Below, piece by piece: positions 1 to 7,275 of a DNA stretch of 22,401 nt; the first letter of the stretch is position 1, and every line of letters starts with the position of its first letter. Under the pieces are notes generated by a model, which searched no databases, was not told the origin of the DNA, and saw only the letters and a program-made list of their open reading frames with translations. The stretch is taken from NCBI GenBank assembly GCA_040235415.1, contig JBECKR010000257.1:1-22401 (forward strand), in the 5' to 3' direction. Source of the stretch: JBECKR01 sp040235415 (GTDB taxonomy: Bacteria; Acidobacteriota; Polarisedimenticolia; Polarisedimenticolales; Polarisedimenticolaceae). The position numbers were made by a program, and so were the translations under genes.

Positions 1-40
1 CCCCCCCCCACCCCCCCGCCCCCCCCCCGCGGCGGGCGCC
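1..40. repeat. C-rich low-complexity run at window edge
   Basis: The first 28 bases are all C except one A (position 10) and one G (position 18), followed by GC-only sequence. In the porin frame this would read as proline/arginine/alanine. Such a run at a sequence end is more typical of a contig edge or base-calling artefact than of biology. Treat everything upstream of about position 45 as unreliable. Confidence 0.7.
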
Positions 41-46
41 GCGACG

Positions 47-1375
47 GTGCGCGCCGACGACGCCTCCGACGACCGCGCCCGAACGCTCGAACGGCGCGTG
101 CACGAGCTCGAGGTCGCCCTCGACGAGCTGCGCGCGGGCGGCGCCGAAGACGCTCGGCTCGCCGAGCTCGAGCGCCGGATCGAGGTCCTCGCGCAGGAGA
201 TCGAGGCGCTGAAGCACGGCGAGGCCGCCGCGACGCCGCCGGTCGAGAGCCGGCACGGCCTCGGACCGGCCGCCTCGAAGGTGTACGGCGTCGACCGCGG
301 AGTCTCGCTCGGGGGGTACGGGGAGCTGCTCTACGAGCACTTCGATGCCCGTCGGGAGGCCGGCGGGCCGTCCGGGGCGACCGACCGGCTCGACGTCCTC
401 CGGGCGGTCCTGTACGTCGGCTACAAGTTCGACGACCGCTGGCTGTTCAACTCCGAGATCGAGTTCGAGCACGCAACGACCGACGGCGACGGCGAGGTCT
501 CGGTCGAGTTCGCGTACCTCGATCGGCTGATCCGGCCCGCCGCGAGCCTCCGCGCGGGACTCGTCCTCGTACCGGTCGGCTTCCTCAACGAGTTGCATGA
601 GCCGCCGGTGTTCCTCGGCGCGCGGCGACCGTTCGTCGAGCAGCGCATCCTGCCGACGACCTGGCGGGAGACCGGAGTCGGGGTTTTCGGCGAGGCCGCG
701 GCGGTCTCGTATCGCGCGTACCTCACGACGAGCCTCGACGCCGTCGGCGACGCATCGCCGGCCGCCGAGGGGTTCGGGCCCGGCGGAATCCGAGACGGCC
801 GCTCTTCGGGCTCGAAGTCGGCGGCGGAGGACTTCGCGATCTCCGGACGGGTCGACTGGCACCCGACACCCGGACTGACGATCGGCGGGTCGCTGTTCAC
901 CGGCGACACCGGTCAGGGCGCGCGCACCCCCGACGGCGTGTCGATCGCCGGGCGCACGACGGTCTGGGACCTTCACGCCGACCTCCGGCTCCGAGGGCTG
1001 CAGGCGCGTGCGCTCTACGCGCGCACGACGATCTCGGACGCCGCGCTCATCAACGAGGCCCGCGGGCTCGTGGGCGCGAGCTCGGTCGGCGACCGGCAGT
1101 ACGGCGCGTACGTCGAGATCGGCTACGACGTCCTCGCTTCGCGCGGCGGGCGCCAAGCGCTCGTGCCCTACGCGCGCCACGAGCGCTTCGACACCCAGCA
1201 CTCCGTTCCGTCGGGCTACGCCCGCGACGGGGCGAACGACGTCACGGTGACGACGATCGGAGTGGCGTACGAGCCGATTCCGAACGTCGCGATCAAGGCG
1301 GACTGGAACCGGATCTCGAACCGGGCCGACACCGGTGTGGACCAGATCGATGCCGTCCTCGGCTTCCTGTTCTAG
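47..1375 (+). CDS. outer-membrane porin-like beta-barrel protein (5' partial)
   Basis: Probable outer-membrane beta-barrel of the porin / OprO-OprP-like type. From the GTG at 47 it is 442 residues. Residues about 8-58 are heptad-like and rich in Leu/Glu/Arg (a short coiled coil, as in many diderm porins). The barrel then starts at GGYGELLYEHFDAR, with alternating aromatic/charged strands such as YVGYKFDDRWLFNSEIEFEH. The chain ends in LGFLF; a C-terminal Phe is the usual outer-membrane insertion signal. No signal peptide follows the GTG, and the frame stays open to the window edge (AAGAAT precedes residue 1, resembling a cleavage region). The true start and signal peptide are therefore probably lost upstream, and 47 is only the first usable codon. 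The FMN-binding gene downstream overlaps the 3' end. Substrate is unknown. Confidence 0.8.
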   Translation: MRADDASDDRARTLERRVHELEVALDELRAGGAEDARLAELERRIEVLAQEIEALKHGEAAATPPVESRHGLGPAASKVYGVDRGVSLGGYGELLYEHFDARREAGGPSGATDRLDVLRAVLYVGYKFDDRWLFNSEIEFEHATTDGDGEVSVEFAYLDRLIRPAASLRAGLVLVPVGFLNELHEPPVFLGARRPFVEQRILPTTWRETGVGVFGEAAAVSYRAYLTTSLDAVGDASPAAEGFGPGGIRDGRSSGSKSAAEDFAISGRVDWHPTPGLTIGGSLFTGDTGQGARTPDGVSIAGRTTVWDLHADLRLRGLQARALYARTTISDAALINEARGLVGASSVGDRQYGAYVEIGYDVLASRGGRQALVPYARHERFDTQHSVPSGYARDGANDVTVTTIGVAYEPIPNVAIKADWNRISNRADTGVDQIDAVLGFLF

Positions 1376-1943
1376 TCGCGGCGCGCGAAGGACGGTCGCG
1401 GCGGCGATGCTCGCGGCGGCGCTCGCTTCCGTATCCGTCGCCCGCGTCTACGTCACCCGCGAGGAGGCGCTCGAAAGCGCATTCGGGCCGGGGTGCGCCT
1501 ACACGCGCGAGACGCTGTTCTTGACCGACGCGGAGCTCGCGCGTGCGAGGGAGCTCGCGGGGCCGGCGGTCGAAATCCGGAGCGCGCTCGTGCCGCGCTG
1601 GGTCGCGCGGCGCGACGGCCGGATCGTCGGAGCCGGATACCTCGACACGCATCGCGTCCGGACGCTCGAGGAGACGGTGCTCGTGGCCGTCGGTGCCGCC
1701 GGGGAGGTCGCGCGGGTCGAGATCCTGGCGTTCGCGGAACCCGAGGACTACAAGCCTCGCGAGGCCTGGCTGCGGCAGTTCGATCGGCGCCGGCTCGACG
1801 ACGAGCTAGCCGTCAAGCGCGGAATCCACGGCATCACCGGGGCGACCCTCAGCTCGGCGGCGGTCACCGCGGCGACGCGGCGGATCCTGGCGATCGACCG
1901 CGCGGTCCGTGAGATCCGCGCGGGCGGCGGGAGCCCGCCGTGA
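1350..1943 (+). CDS. extracytoplasmic FMN-binding domain protein
   Basis: FMN-binding domain protein of the RnfG/NqrC type, 197 residues from the ATG at 1350. The key motif is HGITGATLSS, with the candidate flavinylated threonine at residue 166. In this family ApbE attaches FMN to the last Thr of a D-x-x-[ST]-G-A-T motif. Here the leading Asp is replaced by His160, which is unusual. The start at 1350 gives an n-region with three arginines (R10, R13, R14) and a hydrophobic stretch at 16-31 (a signal peptide or anchor), as expected for a domain acting outside the cytoplasm. Starts at 1335 (GTG) or 1407 (ATG, which loses most of this segment) are possible. It overlaps the porin 3' end by 26 nt and meets the next gene in a GTGA overlap. 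Probable role: single-electron carrier between a membrane partner and an unknown acceptor. No apbE gene is seen in the window. Confidence 0.78.
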   Translation: MPSSASCSSRGARRTVAAAMLAAALASVSVARVYVTREEALESAFGPGCAYTRETLFLTDAELARARELAGPAVEIRSALVPRWVARRDGRIVGAGYLDTHRVRTLEETVLVAVGAAGEVARVEILAFAEPEDYKPREAWLRQFDRRRLDDELAVKRGIHGITGATLSSAAVTAATRRILAIDRAVREIRAGGGSPP

Positions 1944-2575
1944 GGCCGTTCGAGCGCCGGCTGCTGTGGGCCTCCGCGGCGCTCGTCGCCGCGACCGGCG
2001 TCGTCTACGGCTGGATGAAGTACTTTCTGACGACCGACGACCCCTACGCGGTCGTGAACCATCCGCTGCAGCCGCTTGTCCTCAAGCTCCACATCCTGAC
2101 CGCACCGCTCCTCGTGTTCGCGGTCGGAGTCCTGTTCACGCGGCACGTCGTCCGGAAGTGGGAGTCCGGGAACCCCGAGGGCCGGCGTACCGGCGTTCTG
2201 ACGATCGCGACGTTCGCGCCGATGGCCCTTTCGGGCTACCTGATCCAGTCCGTGACCGACCCAGGGTGGCTACGGGCGATCGTGGCGCTGCACCTCGGCG
2301 CGGCCGGCGCCTGGATCGCGGGTCTCGTCGTCCACCGCGTGCCCCGGCGGGCCGCTCAGCGCCGGGAGGCTGCGGCGACGAGCCGGTCGGCGGCGTCGAG
2401 CAAGGCGTCGATCTCCTCCGCCGTGTTGTACGCGTGCGGGGACACGCGCAACCGCCCGTCGCGGACGGCGACCGAGATCCCCGACTCGTCGAGCGCCCGC
2501 CAGACCGCCGCCGCGTCCGCCGGGATCGAGAACGCGACGATCCCCGCCCGCTCCGACGCGGACCGCGGGCCGTAG
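1940..2575 (+). CDS. small four-helix membrane protein, possible b-type cytochrome
   Basis: Starts with a GTG inside the stop of the FMN-binding gene (GTGA). Residues 1-135 form four hydrophobic helices (about 8-28, 48-68, 85-103, 110-132). Helices 2 and 4 carry histidines near both ends (H51 and H69; H118 and H132). That arrangement could ligate two b-type haems, one near each membrane face; this is inferred from spacing only. I do not recognise the family with certainty; DUF4405/cytochrome-b561-like small membrane electron carriers are the nearest guess. Coupling to the FMN-binding gene suggests it carries electrons from quinol or cytoplasm to that flavin. From about residue 140 the frame is low-complexity Arg/Ala/Ser. 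It runs antisense through the 3' end of the aminotransferase gene, because no stop occurs until 2575. The functional protein may effectively end near residue 140. Confidence 0.65.
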   Translation: MRPFERRLLWASAALVAATGVVYGWMKYFLTTDDPYAVVNHPLQPLVLKLHILTAPLLVFAVGVLFTRHVVRKWESGNPEGRRTGVLTIATFAPMALSGYLIQSVTDPGWLRAIVALHLGAAGAWIAGLVVHRVPRRAAQRREAAATSRSAASSKASISSAVLYACGDTRNRPSRTATEIPDSSSARQTAAASAGIENATIPARSDADRGP

Positions 2576-3537
2576 ACCGGCCAGCCGCGCTCGGCGCAGC
2601 CTCGTACGAGTCGACCCGCCAGCTCCGCGATCGCCCTTCGGATCGCGTCCCGTCCGATCCTCTCCGCGACCTCGAGCGCGGCGCCCAGGCCGGTGATCCC
2701 GAGAACGTTGGGGAATCCGGATTCGAAGCGACCCGCCCCGTCCCGCAGCAGCCCCTCGAGGTCGAGCGCCCCTTCGGCATCGACCGACCGCACCCACTGC
2801 AGGTGGTCGTCCGAGCGCTTCACGGAAAGCGCGCCGGCCGCTCGCGGTCGGATCCTCTCGGCCCACTCCGGGGCGACGTAGACGAAGCCGCCGCCGGCCG
2901 GCCCGAGAAGCCACTTGCGGCCGTCGCAGGCGAGCGCGCCGATCCCCTGCCGCGCGACGTCCACCGGTACGACGCCGATTCCCTGGATGGCGTCGACCGC
3001 GAGCAGGACGTCCCGTTCGGCGCAGGCCCGCCCGAGCGCGTCGACGTCCGCGACGTGACCGCTCGTGAACTGCACCAGCGACACCGCGACCACGCGCGTC
3101 CTCGGCCCGATGGCGGCGATCATGGCGTCGGTCTCGACGCGTCCGTCGCGCGACGAAACGACGCGCAGCCGGACGCCGCGGTCGCGCTGCGCCGCCCAGG
3201 GATACACGTTCGCCGGGTACTCGAGGTCGCACAGCACGACCTCGTCGCCCGGATTCCAAGGCAGACCGTCCGCGACCCGCGCGATCCCTTCGGCGGTGTT
3301 CGCGACGAAGGCGATCTCCTGGGAGCGGGCCCCGACGAGGCCCGCACACGCCGCCCGGGTCGCCTCGATCCGGGTGCGGTCCTCGCGGAACGCCCCGATT
3401 CCGCGCGAGACGTGGCGGGCGAGCGCCTGCCGGATCGCCTCGGCCACCGGCGCCGGCGTCAGGCCGGCGGCCGCGGCGTTGAGGTAGATCGACTCGCGCG
3501 TGCCCGGGAACAGGGCTCGGATCTCCTGCGGCGTCAC
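2356..3537 (-). CDS. class V aminotransferase (cysteine desulfurase/epimerase-like)
   Basis: PLP-dependent fold-type I enzyme, 393 residues from the GTG at 3537. The N-terminus IYLNAAAAGLTPAP is the usual class V opening. The PLP-phosphate region is FVANTAEGI (77-85). The ring-binding Asp is in LLAVDAIQG (D182), and the Schiff-base lysine is in CDGRKWLLGP (K208). Class V members include cysteine desulfurases, selenocysteine lyases and isopenicillin-N epimerase-like proteins; the substrate cannot be assigned. No obvious mobile-loop cysteine typical of IscS is visible near the C-terminus, so I do not call it a sulfur donor for Fe-S assembly. The start codon overlaps the HD gene stop (GTGA), implying translational coupling. 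The longer frame extending to 3759 lies inside the HD gene and is rejected. The gene is convergent with, and overlapped by, the frame ending at 2575. Confidence 0.88.
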   Translation of the reverse strand: MTPQEIRALFPGTRESIYLNAAAAGLTPAPVAEAIRQALARHVSRGIGAFREDRTRIEATRAACAGLVGARSQEIAFVANTAEGIARVADGLPWNPGDEVVLCDLEYPANVYPWAAQRDRGVRLRVVSSRDGRVETDAMIAAIGPRTRVVAVSLVQFTSGHVADVDALGRACAERDVLLAVDAIQGIGVVPVDVARQGIGALACDGRKWLLGPAGGGFVYVAPEWAERIRPRAAGALSVKRSDDHLQWVRSVDAEGALDLEGLLRDGAGRFESGFPNVLGITGLGAALEVAERIGRDAIRRAIAELAGRLVRGCAERGWPVYGPRSASERAGIVAFSIPADAAAVWRALDESGISVAVRDGRLRVSPHAYNTAEEIDALLDAADRLVAAASRR

Positions 3538-4133
3538 GACGCGTCGCCCGCGCCGTCGAGTTCCAGCTCCGTCGCGACGCCTTGCAACGCGTCGAGCACG
3601 AACGCGATGTGCTCCTCGAGCGGCATTCCGATCTCCCCGGCCCCCTGCGCGATGTCCTCGCGGCTCACCGACCGAGCGAACGCCTTGGACTTCATGCGCT
3701 TGAGCACCGACCGGACCTCTACCTCGCGAATGGAGCGGTTCGGCATGACGAGAGCGCATGCGGTCAGGAAGCCGCAGAGCTCGTCGGCGGCGAACAGGCA
3801 GCGCTCGAGATCCGTCTCCCGAGTCACGCCGGTGTACGGCGCGTGCGACAGGATCGCGCGCCGGAACCAGTCCGGGTAGCCTCGTTCGGCCAGGATCTCC
3901 GAGCCCCGTGTCGGATGGTCCGCGGCGTCCGGCCAGCGCTCGTAGTCGAAATCGTGCAGGAGCCCGACGAGCCCGAAAGCCGCTTCGTCCGCATCGAGCC
4001 GGCGGGCGTGCGCCCGCATCGCCGCCTCCACCGCCAGCGCGTGTTTCACGAGACCCGGCTTCGAAGTGAACTCCCGCAGGAGCGCGAGCGCGTCGTCCCG
4101 CGACGGCAGAGTCGTGTGCGTGTCCCCGACCAT
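3534..4133 (-). CDS. HD-domain hydrolase (COG2316-like)
   Basis: Metal-dependent HD phosphohydrolase superfamily protein, 199 residues. The metal-ligand pattern is visible: H31 (LVKHALAVE), the H60-D61 pair in LVGLLHDFDYERW, a downstream histidine in AILSHAPYTG (H97) and the closing Asp in LFAADELCG (D117). Length and the LLHDFDYERWPD segment match the small predicted-hydrolase group of the superfamily; its physiological substrate is not known. The ATG at 4133 is chosen because a strong GGAGG (4140-4144 on the complement) sits 6 nt upstream. The frame opens much further, to 4853, but that part is antisense to the O-methyltransferase. It is the first gene of a two-gene unit with the aminotransferase and is divergent from the methyltransferase at 4209. 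Confidence 0.88.
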   Translation of the reverse strand: MVGDTHTTLPSRDDALALLREFTSKPGLVKHALAVEAAMRAHARRLDADEAAFGLVGLLHDFDYERWPDAADHPTRGSEILAERGYPDWFRRAILSHAPYTGVTRETDLERCLFAADELCGFLTACALVMPNRSIREVEVRSVLKRMKSKAFARSVSREDIAQGAGEIGMPLEEHIAFVLDALQGVATELELDGAGDAS

Positions 4134-4137
4134 TCCC

Positions 4138-4208
4138 GTCCTCCGCGTTGACCGTCGGCGAAACACCATGGTAGCGTGATTTCCTCCGTTCGCCCCGCCG
4201 AGGACCGC
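4138..4208. promoter_or_regulatory. divergent intergenic promoter region, HD gene / O-methyltransferase
   Basis: This short spacer separates two divergent starts, so it must hold both promoters. The only AT-containing stretch is around 4163-4183. It contains TAGCGT (4172-4177) on the + strand and, overlapping it, TACCAT on the - strand; both fit a loose TAnnnT -10 element. A GGAGG for the HD gene lies on the - strand at 4140-4144, and AGGA for the methyltransferase lies at 4201-4204. No clear -35 hexamer is visible, so exact promoter positions are tentative. Confidence 0.35.
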
Positions 4209-4838
4209 ATGGACATCGTGCACCCCGACGTCGATCGCTACCTCCACGAGCTCGCGAGCCCGCACGATCCGGTGCTCCGCGAGATGGAAGTCCTGGCCTA
4301 CGAGCGCAAGTTCCCGATCGTGGGGCCCCAGGTGGGCCGCCTGCTCCACATCCTCGCCGTGTCGTGCCGGGCGCGCCGGGTCATCGAGCTCGGATCCGGC
4401 TTCGGCTACAGCGCGTACTGGTTCGCCCGGGCGGTCGGACCGGAGGGGAGCGTGATCTTCACCGACGGCTCGCCGGAGCGCGCACGCGAGGCGGCGGGGT
4501 TCCTCGAGCGCGGCGGGCTTCGGGACCGCGTCCGAATCGAGGTCGGAGACGCCCTCGAGATCCTGGACCGCGTCGGAGGGGAGTTCGACATCGTGTTCAA
4601 CGACATCGACAAGGATCGCTACCCCGAGGTCCTCGAGCGCGCCGCCGCCGCGCTGCGCCACGGCGGGCTGCTCGTCTCGGACAACATGCTGTGGTACGGG
4701 ACGGTGCTCGACGACGCCCCCGAAGAGGCGTCGACCCGCGGGGTGAAGGAGCTGACTCGGCGGCTGTTCGACTCGCCCGATTTCACCTCGGTGCTGCTCC
4801 CGGTGCGCGACGGGGTGTCGATCTCGATCCGGCGCTGA
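4209..4838 (+). CDS. class I SAM-dependent O-methyltransferase (family 3)
   Basis: Small O-methyltransferase of the catechol-OMT-like family 3 (COG4122), 209 residues from the ATG at 4209. SAM motif I is VIELGSGFGYSAYW. The acidic ribose-binding region is IFTDGSPE. The family-typical D-x-D-K-x-x-Y metal/substrate motif is present as NDIDKDRY, followed by GGLLVSDNMLWYG. These enzymes methylate catechol-type hydroxyls, usually with Mg2+; the natural substrate here is not predictable. ATG 4209 has an AGGA 4 nt upstream and begins the family-typical N-terminus. A GTG at 4176 would add 11 residues. It is followed after 26 nt by the reductase gene in the same direction, probably one transcript. Confidence 0.88.
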   Translation: MDIVHPDVDRYLHELASPHDPVLREMEVLAYERKFPIVGPQVGRLLHILAVSCRARRVIELGSGFGYSAYWFARAVGPEGSVIFTDGSPERAREAAGFLERGGLRDRVRIEVGDALEILDRVGGEFDIVFNDIDKDRYPEVLERAAAALRHGGLLVSDNMLWYGTVLDDAPEEASTRGVKELTRRLFDSPDFTSVLLPVRDGVSISIRR

Positions 4839-4864
4839 GCCGGCTCGAGTCACGCGAGGCGGCC

Positions 4865-5545
4865 GTGGAACGCCCGTTCGTGTACCTCAACATGGCGATG
4901 ACCGCGGACGGAAAGATCACCTCCGCCCGCCGAGAGTACCCGCGCTTCACTTCCGACGAGGATCGCCGGACCATGGATCGCCTGCGGGCCGACGCGGATG
5001 CGGTGCTGGTCGGTGCGGGCACGGTTCGCGCGGACGATCCGCCGATGCAGATTCGGGACCCCGCCCTCGTCGCCGCGCGTCGCTCGCGCGGTCGACCCGC
5101 GGGCGTGCTCAACGTCGTGGTGTCGGCGCGCCTCGACCTCGATCCCGCGGCCCGGTTCTTCACGGCGCCGCACGACGGCGGCCGCATCGTGGCCACGATC
5201 GACGATCCGCCCGCCGAGCGGCTCCCGGCGCTCGAATCGGTCGCGGAGGTATGGCGGTGCGGAGAAGGCCGCGTGGCGCTTCCTCGTCTTCTGACGCGGC
5301 TGCGGGAGCGCGGAGTCGAGCGTCTGCTCGTCGAGGGCGGCGGCGAGACCAACTGGGAGTTCCTCCGCGAGGACCTGCTCGACGAGCTGTACGTCACGAT
5401 CGCGCCGACGCTGCTCGGCGGGCGTGACGCGCCGACCTGGCTCGAGGGCGACGGGCTCGCGATGGCCGGCGCCCGTCGGCTGCGCCTCGTCGGCGTGCGG
5501 CGCGCCGGAGAGGAGCTGTTCTGCCGCTGGGCGGTGGTGCGGTGA
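4865..5545 (+). CDS. RibD C-terminal-type pyrimidine reductase
   Basis: Stand-alone reductase of the RibD C-terminal / DHFR-like fold, 226 residues from the GTG at 4865. Diagnostic segments are NMAMTADGKITSA near the N-terminus, DAVLVGAGTVRADDP (cofactor pocket), RLLVEGGGETNWEFL, and a C-terminal ELYVTIAPTLLGG. Family members reduce 2,5-diamino-6-ribosylamino-pyrimidinone phosphate (the archaeal/fungal route) or the deaminated product in riboflavin synthesis, using NAD(P)H. There is no fused deaminase domain, unlike bacterial RibD, and no other rib gene is in the window. The biosynthetic role is therefore an assumption; a related NAD(P)H reductase of other specificity is possible. The stop overlaps the PolX start (TGATG). 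Confidence 0.83.
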   Translation: MERPFVYLNMAMTADGKITSARREYPRFTSDEDRRTMDRLRADADAVLVGAGTVRADDPPMQIRDPALVAARRSRGRPAGVLNVVVSARLDLDPAARFFTAPHDGGRIVATIDDPPAERLPALESVAEVWRCGEGRVALPRLLTRLRERGVERLLVEGGGETNWEFLREDLLDELYVTIAPTLLGGRDAPTWLEGDGLAMAGARRLRLVGVRRAGEELFCRWAVVR

Positions 5546-7275
5546 TGGACCGTCGCGAGGTCGCGGATCGACTCGAGGAGATCGGAACTCTGCTCGAGTT
5601 GCTCGGAGAGAACCCGTTCAAGTCGCGGGCCTACCACAACGCCGCGCGCATCTTGCGCGGGCTGACGGGGGATCTCGGAGAGCTCGTCGAGACGGGCGAG
5701 ATCTCGAAGATCAAGGGGATCGGCACCGCCCTGTCGGAGAAGATCGCGACGCTGCACGCGACGGGGTCGCTGCCCTACCTCGAAGAGCTGCGCGCCGAGG
5801 TCCCGTCCGGCCTCGTGCAGTGGCTCGGGATCCCGGGTCTGGGACCGAAGAAGGCGCGCGCGATCCACGTCGCGCTCGGCATCTCGACGCTCGGCGAGCT
5901 CGAGTACGCCTGCCGCGAGAACCGCCTCCGCGACCTCGACGGCTTCGGCGAGACGTCGCAGCGCAAGGTCCTCGACGGCATCCAGCACGTTCGGCGGCAC
6001 GCCGGCCGGTTCCTGCAGCCGGTCGTGCGCGAGGAGGCCGAGCGCCTCGAGGCGCTCGTCCGAGGCGTTCCGGGCGTGCTGCGAGTTCAGGTCTGCGGGT
6101 CGGTGCGGCGGCGCAACGAGACGTCGAAGGACATCGACGTCGTGGTTTCCGCGGCCGCGGCCGGCGCCGTCATGGACGCGTTCGCCGCCCACCCCGGCGT
6201 GGCCGAAGTCACGGGGCGTGGGCCGACGAAGTGCAGCGTCCGGCTCGCCGCCGGGCCGAACGCCGACCTCAGGGTCGTTTCCGACGACGCGTTCCCGTTC
6301 GCGGTCGTGTACTTCACCGGAAGCAAGGCGCACAACATAGCGATCCGCGGGCGCGCGCAGCGCCGCGGACTGAAGCTCAACGAGTACGCGCTCGTCCGGG
6401 ACCGCGACGGCACCGAGGTCGCATGCGAGGACGAGGCGGCGGTGTACCGCGCCCTCGGCCTCGCGTGGATCCCGCCCGAGATGCGCGAGGACGCCGGCGA
6501 GATCGAGCTCGCCGAGCGCGGCGAGCTTCCCGTGCTCGTGACGCGGGACGACCTCCGGGGCGTGCTGCACTGCCACTCGACATGGTCGGACGGCGCCGCG
6601 ACGATCGAGGCCATGGCGCTGGCCGCCCGCGAGCGCGGCTACGAGTATCTCGCGATCTGCGACCACTCCAAGGCGGCGGCGTACGCCGGCGGGCTCGACG
6701 CCGAGCGCGTCCGTGCGCAGCATCGCGAGATCGAGGAGCTCAACGGGCGGCTCGACGGATTCCGGGTGCTCAAGGGCATCGAGGTCGACATCCTGCCCGA
6801 CGGACGGCTCGACTTCGAGGACGACGTTCTCGCGAGCGTCGATCTCGTCGTCGCGTCGGTACACAGCCGGTTCGGTCTTCCGCGGGACGAGCAGACCGAC
6901 CGCGTGCTGCGGGCGCTCGAATGTCCGTACGTCGACGTCTTGGGCCACCCCACCGGACGGCTGCTGCTGTCGCGGGACGGGTACGCGCTCGATCTCGAGT
7001 CGGTCCTTCGCAGGGCCGCCGAGCGTGGCGTCGCGGTCGAGGTCAACGCCCACCCGCAACGTCTCGACCTCGACTGGCGAGGGCTGCGGTACGGGCTGCC
7101 CCGCGGACTCCTGACCGCGATCGACCCGGACGCGCACGATGCCGAGGGTCTCGACGTCGTCGACTACGGGCTCGGAATCGCGCGCAAAGGGTGGTGTACG
7201 GCGGGAGACGTCCTGAACGCCCGTTCTCTGGAGGCGCTGCTCGAGCACCTCCGGGCGAGGCGGGGTCGCGCTTGA
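5545..7275 (+). CDS. polX: DNA polymerase X with C-terminal PHP domain
   Basis: Bacterial family X polymerase for gap filling in base-excision repair, 576 residues, close to the usual PolX length. Order of domains: N-terminal 8-kDa-like helical region; helix-hairpin-helix segments (ISKIKGIGTALSEKI, LGIPGLGPKKARAI, DLDGFGETSQRKV); the nucleotidyltransferase palm with GSVRRRNETSKDIDVVV, whose metal ligands are D196 and D198; and a PHP phosphoesterase domain from about residue 335 beginning HCHSTWSDG (H342, H344, D349) with further HSRFG, GHPTGR and NAHPQR metal-ligand motifs. In this family the PHP domain gives Mn-dependent 3'-5' exonuclease/AP-endonuclease activity. The ATG at 5545 overlaps the reductase stop; a GTG at 5542 is equivalent. 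The stop overlaps the nth start (TTGA), linking two repair enzymes. Confidence 0.95.
   Translation: MDRREVADRLEEIGTLLELLGENPFKSRAYHNAARILRGLTGDLGELVETGEISKIKGIGTALSEKIATLHATGSLPYLEELRAEVPSGLVQWLGIPGLGPKKARAIHVALGISTLGELEYACRENRLRDLDGFGETSQRKVLDGIQHVRRHAGRFLQPVVREEAERLEALVRGVPGVLRVQVCGSVRRRNETSKDIDVVVSAAAAGAVMDAFAAHPGVAEVTGRGPTKCSVRLAAGPNADLRVVSDDAFPFAVVYFTGSKAHNIAIRGRAQRRGLKLNEYALVRDRDGTEVACEDEAAVYRALGLAWIPPEMREDAGEIELAERGELPVLVTRDDLRGVLHCHSTWSDGAATIEAMALAARERGYEYLAICDHSKAAAYAGGLDAERVRAQHREIEELNGRLDGFRVLKGIEVDILPDGRLDFEDDVLASVDLVVASVHSRFGLPRDEQTDRVLRALECPYVDVLGHPTGRLLLSRDGYALDLESVLRRAAERGVAVEVNAHPQRLDLDWRGLRYGLPRGLLTAIDPDAHDAEGLDVVDYGLGIARKGWCTAGDVLNARSLEALLEHLRARRGRA

Noticed and set aside
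3538..3759. Extending the aminotransferase N-terminus to 3759
   Set aside because: The extra residues are Arg/Gly-rich shadow of the HD gene, and the GTG at 3537 forms a clean GTGA overlap at the normal family N-terminus.
1909..3879. A 656-codon open frame on the + strand
   Set aside because: It overlaps three well-supported genes on both strands, and its composition is Arg/Pro/Asp-rich shadow sequence.
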